Shown in pieces: positions 1 through 5,032 of a stretch of 7,412 nt of DNA (positions within the stretch are counted from its first letter, which is position 1; each line of letters begins with the position of its first letter). A model generated the notes under the pieces. The model saw only the letters and a list, made by a program, of their open reading frames with translations. It ran no database searches and was not told the DNA's origin. The position numbers and the translations under genes are program-made. This stretch comes from an uncultured Prosthecobacter sp. GTDB taxonomy: Bacteria; Verrucomicrobiota; Verrucomicrobiia; Verrucomicrobiales; Verrucomicrobiaceae. The stretch spans positions 1 through 7,412 of the forward strand of contig CALDGV010000430.1 of the NCBI GenBank assembly GCA_937941745.1, read 5' to 3'.

Positions 1-2
1 AA

Positions 3-56
3 GCCCACATCGCGGTCGAAGATCCGGATGGCGTGACCAAACAGAACGGCCAGTAG
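3..56 (+). CDS. 3' end of an unidentified upstream protein (partial)
   Basis: Reading codons from position 3 gives a short open tail ending AHIAVEDPDGVTKQNGQ and a TAG stop at 54-56. Only 17 residues are visible, so the family cannot be named. Support for it being a real gene end is positional: a strong intrinsic terminator on the same strand follows 62 bases later at 119-151, and the gap promoter starts after that. Another frame also stays open across this short stretch, so the coding frame is an inference. Confidence 0.4.
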   Translation, partial: AHIAVEDPDGVTKQNGQ

Positions 57-118
57 TGCAAGGAAAACCTGCATCCGATCGTCGGTCTGGCCTGATCGTC
101 GGGTGGATTTTTCCCCGG

Positions 119-151
119 AAGCCCTGCGATGTTCCGTCGCAGGGCTTTTTT
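119..151 (+). terminator. Intrinsic terminator of the upstream gene
   Basis: A perfect 11-bp stem pairs AAGCCCTGCGA (119-129) with TCGCAGGGCTT (137-147) around a 7-base loop, followed directly by a T run at 146-151. This is a textbook rho-independent terminator on the + strand. It separates the upstream transcript from the gap promoter that begins about 20 bases later. Confidence 0.9.
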
Positions 152-167
152 GTGCCCGAAACCTGGG

Positions 168-1305
<1,138 letters not shown>

Positions 1306-1337
1306 TCCTGGTTGGACTCACTTCCAAATTCTACTGC

Positions 1338-1370
1338 GGGCCGGATCAACTGATCCGGCCCGTTTCTTTT
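1338..1370 (+). terminator. Intrinsic terminator of gap
   Basis: GGGCCGGATC (1338-1347) pairs perfectly with GATCCGGCCC (1352-1361) around the tetraloop AACT, followed by GTTTCTTTT to 1370. The T-rich tail is on the + strand, so the site mainly ends gap, 32 bases after its stop. The convergent DUF502 gene (stop at 1416) would also transcribe into the same hairpin. On that strand the stem is not followed by a U run, so termination there would be weaker. Confidence 0.88.
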
Positions 1371-1415
1371 GCCTTGAGGTGTCCGCTGGAATCCCAAAGG
1401 GCATGCGGCAGGAAA

Positions 1416-2318
1416 TCACGGACGACGGCGTGAGAAGGCTCCAAGCAGGCGGCGGGCAGGGGAGCGGGAAGCCAGCAGTTGAGTGCCCTCGCGTTCCGTG
1501 CCGGAGAGGATGTCTGGATCACCAGAATCAAAGTCCTCGGCTCTCGGCAGGCCTGCGGGAATCGCAGGTTCGGCAGGTTCTTCCTCTTCCACTGCCAGGG
1601 CTTCCTCCTCAATGACCGGTGCCGCCGGAAGCTGAGCGTGGATGTCAGGCATCGCCGCAGGTGCTGCCAGGCGAGAAGGCACTACGAGACCACCGGAGAA
1701 GATGAGCTTCATGGCATCTTCGACCGTCAGAGGGGCGTCAGTAAGCTGCTCCAGAGGCACCACCAGCAGCAGCCCGGTCATGGGGCTGAGCGCACCGGGC
1801 ACGAAAACTGCCGCGAGGACCTTGTTTTGCTGAGGATCGAGGTACTGGCCCGTGACGAAACCCAACATCTTCATGTCGGCGGCCGGGTAGTCCACATACA
1901 CCACGCGCTTGAAGTTCTGCCTTCCACCAAGGCCTTTGAAGCCATCGATCACCTGCTTCATCATTTTGTAGATGAAAGAGGCGACAGGGACGCGCATGAA
2001 CAGCTTGTCCACCGCAGAGACAACGCGGCTGCCAATCACATGGGTGGCCATCAGGCCCAGCAGCACGCAGGCGATCACCGGGATGAGGAAGCCGACGAAG
2101 TTCACCACATGCCGGTAACTCGCGCTTTCCGGATTGATGACCATGCGGCCTTCGATCTGGTTGATGCGCTCAGCGACAAGGGCAATCGCCGGTTCACTGA
2201 GGCCATGAAGCAGTTCGTAACCATTGATCAGCACCCAGAAGGTGATCAAAAGGGGCAGGGCTACCGCCAGGCCAGCAAAAAATTTGTTCCGCAGCCAGAC
2301 AAACGGGCTGCGGGACAT
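1416..2318 (-). CDS. DUF502 family inner-membrane protein
   Basis: A 300-residue membrane protein of the DUF502 family, whose biochemical role is not established. An N-terminal juxtamembrane basic stretch (WLRNKFF) leads into transmembrane segment 1 (about residues 14-34, ending in LPLLITFWVLI). A soluble loop and segment 2 (about 71-93, NFVGFLIPVIACVLLGLMA) follow. Family-typical blocks come next: RVPVASFIYKMMKQ (109-122), FVPGALSPMTG (172-182) and MKLIFSGGLVVP (203-214). Residues 220-300 are an added tail with Glu runs (237-239, 244-247) and a basic end (RR/RRR), likely cytoplasmic and disordered. The start is uncertain. The ATG at 2318 gives the family-like N-terminus MSRSPFVWLRNK; an ATG at 2348 would add MPPPVVSSVP, and a TTG at 2390 would add more. 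None has a clear Shine-Dalgarno. It lies downstream of the NagB-like gene on the same strand, and co-transcription is possible. Confidence 0.9.
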   Translation of the reverse strand: MSRSPFVWLRNKFFAGLAVALPLLITFWVLINGYELLHGLSEPAIALVAERINQIEGRMVINPESASYRHVVNFVGFLIPVIACVLLGLMATHVIGSRVVSAVDKLFMRVPVASFIYKMMKQVIDGFKGLGGRQNFKRVVYVDYPAADMKMLGFVTGQYLDPQQNKVLAAVFVPGALSPMTGLLLVVPLEQLTDAPLTVEDAMKLIFSGGLVVPSRLAAPAAMPDIHAQLPAAPVIEEEALAVEEEEPAEPAIPAGLPRAEDFDSGDPDILSGTEREGTQLLASRSPARRLLGAFSRRRP

Positions 2319-2386
2319 GGGAACAGAACTGACAACCGGGGGAGGCATGCTCAGAGCATACGCCGCAAGAGTGCCTCTTTCAGGCT

Positions 2387-2433
2387 CCAAGTTCGCAGAA
2401 AAGCAGGCATGACCGCCTTTCTATGGAACTTGG
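2387..2433 (-). other. Nested inverted repeat between the NagB-like and DUF502 genes
   Basis: CCAAGTTC (2387-2394) is perfectly repeated inverted as GAACTTGG (2426-2433). Inside the 31-base interval, AGAAA (2397-2401) can pair with TTTCT (2418-2422) and GGC (2406-2408) with GCC (2415-2417), extending the stem with bulges. Neither strand has a T run after the outer arm, so this is not a classic intrinsic terminator. In the - strand transcript it would sit between the NagB-like stop and the DUF502 start. Confidence 0.4.
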
Positions 2434-2447
2434 CTGCGCGACTCTCG

Positions 2448-3386
2448 TCAGTGCATCTCTACCGCCACCTCGCCAAGGCCCTTGCGGAAGTAATTGAACT
2501 GAACGTTCGGGTGGTCAGCCAGCAGTGACATGGGCACAGAACTGTCCACGATGCGTTTGGAGATCATGAGGGCCGTCAATCGCTGGCCCAGCGGATTGTC
2601 GTGCTGTCCAGCGTGCCAGATGCTGACCTTCTCAGCCATCCAGGTTTCCTTGGGACCCACCGTGATCGCCGTCTTTGGCACCATGGTGATGTTACCGCCC
2701 CCGGAGGTGCGGGCATTCTGAGCCAGGGTGATGGGGTGAAGATCCACGATGCGGGTGCCGAGCTTGCGGTATTCAGCAGGCGGTGGCGGCTCGTTCTTCC
2801 ACTTGCCGGTGCGCTTCAGGGGATCGTTGAAAGCCCAGTGCTTGATATCGCCCTGACCACCCTGCATGACGATGCAGCGCACGCCGCTGCTCCAGCTCTT
2901 GATGTAGGCACTGGTGTCCGCCTTGGGGAAATGCAGCTGGCTGTCTGGCATGACGAGCTTCTTCTGGATGCGGTCAAAGCAGAGCTCGCGGTCCGCTTTC
3001 TCAAAGGAAAGCGGGTGATCCATGCTGACTTCCTTCTTCGTGTCCGGGTCATACCACTCATCCATTCCCCAGAAATGGCCGTCCTTGATGGACATGCCGA
3101 GTTCGTTCACGAGACGTGCCACCAGGGGCAGTTGCTCTGTGGGGCCGATGGGGCCGCAGATTCCCGCTGGATTGTCTGGTGTGGCCTGGCGCCAGGCATG
3201 AATGTATTCCAGCGCCTCGGCGAGGTAGAATTCCTCCAACGTGTCGTACATCACCACCTTGAATCCAGGGCGGGAGAGTTGACGGAGGTCACGCTCGGTA
3301 AGGCGGGCAGCGTCGTTGATCAGTGAATTGTCGAGGGTGGTGTAGTCCCACCAGTCGGGGGCGATGTGGCTGAGCTTGCGTGCCAT
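2448..3386 (-). CDS. Divergent NagB-like sugar-phosphate isomerase/deaminase
   Basis: A 312-residue soluble protein of the glucosamine-6-phosphate deaminase / 6-phosphogluconolactonase superfamily. NagB itself converts glucosamine 6-phosphate to fructose 6-phosphate and ammonia. Recognisable pieces in order are a diverged sugar-phosphate loop ([13 protein letters not shown], 75-87), the catalytic-aspartate block FWGMDEWY (105-112, Asp109 matching E. coli Asp72), HPLSFE (124-129), the core [14 protein letters not shown] (176-189, resembling GHIAFNEP of NagB) and [12 protein letters not shown] (234-245). His183 matches the ring-opening His143. The Glu148 position is Asp188, and the Asp141 position is Ile181, with Asp180 next to it. 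The TRxAN phosphate-binding motif reads TLAQN. The protein is about 45 residues longer than E. coli NagB. Its true substrate is therefore uncertain and no gene symbol is assigned. The ATG at 3386 is the only usable start before an in-frame TAA, and it has no Shine-Dalgarno. Confidence 0.82.
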   Translation of the reverse strand: MARKLSHIAPDWWDYTTLDNSLINDAARLTERDLRQLSRPGFKVVMYDTLEEFYLAEALEYIHAWRQATPDNPAGICGPIGPTEQLPLVARLVNELGMSIKDGHFWGMDEWYDPDTKKEVSMDHPLSFEKADRELCFDRIQKKLVMPDSQLHFPKADTSAYIKSWSSGVRCIVMQGGQGDIKHWAFNDPLKRTGKWKNEPPPPAEYRKLGTRIVDLHPITLAQNARTSGGGNITMVPKTAITVGPKETWMAEKVSIWHAGQHDNPLGQRLTALMISKRIVDSSVPMSLLADHPNVQFNYFRKGLGEVAVEMH

Positions 3387-3524
3387 AGGATGAAATGCGT
3401 AGAGGACAAAGAAGACGGGCCCGGAAGCCTGTATTTATCGAGTTTGCCCGCAAGCCATGGCCTTTGCCAAGCACGCATCTGAAATGACCGAAGATTTTCG
3501 TTCTGCATGTCGGACATTTTTGCG

Positions 3525-3554
3525 TTGACGCCCTCGCTGTCGTCGGGATACATA
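3525..3554 (+). promoter_or_regulatory. Putative promoter of the tRNA-Ser gene
   Basis: TTGACG at 3525-3530 matches five of six -35 bases. The best -10 candidate is TACATA at 3549-3554 after an 18-base spacer, with three consensus matches. The bases after it are GC-rich (GCGGCCG), like the discriminator of stable-RNA promoters under stringent control. Transcription would begin near 3561, about 29 bases before the mature tRNA. Confidence 0.45.
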
Positions 3555-3566
3555 GCGGCCGTTCAA

Positions 3567-3579
3567 CGCGCCTAGCGCG
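3567..3579 (+). other. Short GC hairpin in the tRNA 5' leader
   Basis: CGCGC (3567-3571) and GCGCG (3575-3579) form a perfect 5-bp GC stem around the loop CTA, ending 10 bases before the first base of the tRNA. If transcription starts near 3561 this hairpin lies in the precursor leader removed by RNase P. It could equally be chance in GC-rich DNA. Confidence 0.3.
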
Positions 3580-3589
3580 GAGACGATTT

Positions 3590-3680
3590 GGTGAGGTGGC
3601 TGAGTGGTCGAAAGCACATCTTTGCTAAAGATGCGTAGCCTTATCCGCTACCGAGGGTTCGAATCCCTCCCTCACCGCCA
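3590..3680 (+). tRNA. tRNA-Ser(GCT), reads AGC/AGU codons
   Basis: A complete class II tRNA with encoded CCA. The acceptor stem GGTGAGG (3590-3596) pairs with CCTCACC (3670-3676), followed by discriminator G3677 and CCA at 3678-3680. The anticodon arm CATCT-TTGCTAA-AGATG spans 3617-3633, with anticodon GCT at 3624-3626. The long variable arm typical of serine tRNAs is a perfect GTAGC/GCTAC stem (3635-3639, 3647-3651). The T arm GAGGG-TTCGAAT-CCCTC is at 3653-3669. G-discriminator and long variable arm are the expected identity elements for seryl-tRNA synthetase. No interruption or partial 3' duplicate suggestive of an integrated element is visible in the window. Confidence 0.98.
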
Positions 3681-3698
3681 CCTCTGTATCAGTGGTTT

Positions 3699-3723
3699 TC
3701 AGTTCGGACCCACAGCGAACTGA
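3699..3723. other. Hairpin between tRNA-Ser and the convergent namZ-like gene
   Basis: TCAGTTCG (3699-3706) and CGAACTGA (3716-3723) form a perfect 8-bp inverted repeat with a 9-base loop. It directly abuts the stop codon of the - strand NamZ-like gene (3724-3726) and lies 18 bases after the tRNA CCA end. No T run follows the stem on either strand; the TTTT at 3696-3699 precedes it on +. It may be a weak bidirectional terminator or a 3'-end stabilising structure. Confidence 0.4.
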
Positions 3724-4977
3724 TCAGGCGTACAGCAAATGCTTCTGTCGCTGGTTCCTGAAGGAGTTGGTGTAGCCCGTCCAGCTGCCGATGATCTGCG
3801 TTGCAGGAACGCCTCGCCGGAGCTGCTGGTAGAGAGATTCACTGCCATACACCTTGTGGAATAGGTTCAATTTGTCCCCGCTCATGCGAGCGATGACGCG
3901 TCCGCCGCTGAGGCGGTTCAAGGTGTCGAGCAGGCGGACATCCAGAGCGGTAAGATCCGTCTGGGCCTGTGGATGAATGTGCAGTCGCACCCCGCCAAAG
4001 CCGTTCCGCGAATAGGGGGAGAAGGTGACGCCGCTGGCTCCGAAGCCCTGGCAAGCCGCCAGCATCGCCTGTGGGTTGACGCCGCTACCGCCCGCGTAAC
4101 CAAACGGGTTCTCCGTGCCAATGCCCACATCCACCTGGGCGGCTCCGCCCAGGATGCCGGTGGCCACATAGTAAAGCGGTGAGGTGGCATGGGGGATGTT
4201 GGGTGAGGTCGCGTGCCAGCGCAGGCCGGTATGATTCCAGGTCATGCCGCGGCTCCACCCCTGCATCCTGACGACAGTCATGCGCGGTGCACGGCTGATC
4301 CAGCCATGCGCGGCCGTCATCATCGCCAGCTCTCCCACTGTCATTCCGTGCACATAGGGAATGGGAATCTGGCTCACGAAGGACTTCCATCGCGCCTCCA
4401 CTGGCGGGCCCTCGACCCGCCAGCCGCCCATGGGATTGGGGCGATCCAGCACGACGAAGAACTTCCCCTGTTCGGCGGCGGCTTCCATCGCCACCACCAT
4501 GGTGCTGATGTAGGTGTAGCTTCGGCAGCCGATGTCCTGGACATCAAAAACGAGGGTGTCGATGCCCGCCAGCTGCTGCGCCGTAGGCTTTCTGGTGGGT
4601 CCGTAAAGGGAGTGCACCACCATGCCGGTGACAGGGTCGCGACGTGTGGCGATGTGTTTCCCGGCACCCACAGTCCCATCGATACCATGTTCTGGCCCGT
4701 AGAGTGCTACCAAGCTCTGCCCCAACGCCCGCTGCATTGCCACCCGGGTCATCACCCCGCGGCTGGTGTAGGCAGTGTGATTGGTGATCAGACCCACCCT
4801 GCGGCCGCGCAGCAGGCCAAAACCACGTGCGGCCAGCATGTCGATCCCCAGCATGAAGGGGCCGCCACCCACTGCTGGTACCGCCGTGGGCGATGGCTGC
4901 ATCAAGGAAGGCATCATCTGGCAGCCTGTGAGTGTGGCTGCACCGGACGAAAGGAGAAAAGAGCGACGGCTGGGCAT
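3724..4977 (-). CDS. DUF1343/NamZ-family exo-beta-N-acetylmuramidase lipoprotein (GH171-like)
   Basis: A 417-residue protein of the DUF1343 family, whose characterised member NamZ (YbbC) of Bacillus subtilis releases N-acetylmuramic acid from non-reducing ends of peptidoglycan fragments. The N-terminus SRRSFLL (3-9) fits the twin-arginine consensus and is followed by the lipobox LTGC (16-19). It should therefore be exported folded through Tat and lipidated at Cys19. Family blocks follow: GLITNHTAY (62-70), LYGPEHGI (92-99, with the conserved Glu proposed as catalytic), HSLYGPTRKP (122-131), FDVQDIGCRSYTY (144-156), VVLDRPNPMGG (175-185), VEGPPVE (188-194), SPNIPH (258-263) and GIGTENPFGYAG (285-296). 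The ATG at 4977 is chosen over the upstream TTG at 4995 because AGGTG lies five bases before it and it places the arginines correctly. It sits 55 bases downstream of the M16 gene, probably in one operon. Family membership is firm; exact substrate is inferred. Confidence 0.93.
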   Translation of the reverse strand: MPSRRSFLLSSGAATLTGCQMMPSLMQPSPTAVPAVGGGPFMLGIDMLAARGFGLLRGRRVGLITNHTAYTSRGVMTRVAMQRALGQSLVALYGPEHGIDGTVGAGKHIATRRDPVTGMVVHSLYGPTRKPTAQQLAGIDTLVFDVQDIGCRSYTYISTMVVAMEAAAEQGKFFVVLDRPNPMGGWRVEGPPVEARWKSFVSQIPIPYVHGMTVGELAMMTAAHGWISRAPRMTVVRMQGWSRGMTWNHTGLRWHATSPNIPHATSPLYYVATGILGGAAQVDVGIGTENPFGYAGGSGVNPQAMLAACQGFGASGVTFSPYSRNGFGGVRLHIHPQAQTDLTALDVRLLDTLNRLSGGRVIARMSGDKLNLFHKVYGSESLYQQLRRGVPATQIIGSWTGYTNSFRNQRQKHLLYA

Positions 4978-5029
4978 GGCCGCACCTGTGATCAAGAGCG
5001 GAAGTCGTCAAGCAGGGGATGTGGCGGCC
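4978..5029 (-). promoter_or_regulatory. Shine-Dalgarno and possible sequestering stem before the namZ-like gene
   Basis: On the - strand AGGTG (4983-4987 on the + coordinates) lies five bases before the ATG and is the clearest ribosome-binding site among the complete genes here. The eight bases just before the ATG, GTGCGGCC (4978-4985), can pair with GGCCGCCAC at 5021-5029, with a single bulged base and a 35-base loop. Such pairing would partly cover the site. The SD is well supported; the regulatory stem is an inference. Confidence 0.4.
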
Positions 5030-5032
5030 GGT

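Noticed and set aside
1479..2528. A 349-codon + strand open frame over the DUF502 gene
   Set aside because: Its composition is rich in His, Arg and Gln with no domain pattern. The opposite strand encodes clear transmembrane segments and DUF502 motifs over the same bases.
3289..3617. Small - strand open frames of 60-77 codons upstream of the NagB-like gene
   Set aside because: They overlap one another in different frames, run into the NagB-like gene or the tRNA region out of frame, and show no domain or ribosome-binding support.
2461..3684. An 11-base match (ACCGCCACCTC) between the tRNA-Ser 3' end (3674-3684) and the end of the NagB-like gene (2461-2471), as a possible attachment-site pair
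   Set aside because: It is too short, lies within coding sequence on one side, and no integrase or foreign gene lies between the copies. Chance similarity in GC-rich DNA is the better explanation.
5006..5011. A TTGACG box on the - strand in the M16-NamZ spacer as an internal promoter
   Set aside because: No -10-like sequence occurs at 16-18 bases; that position falls on the ribosome-binding site of the NamZ-like gene.
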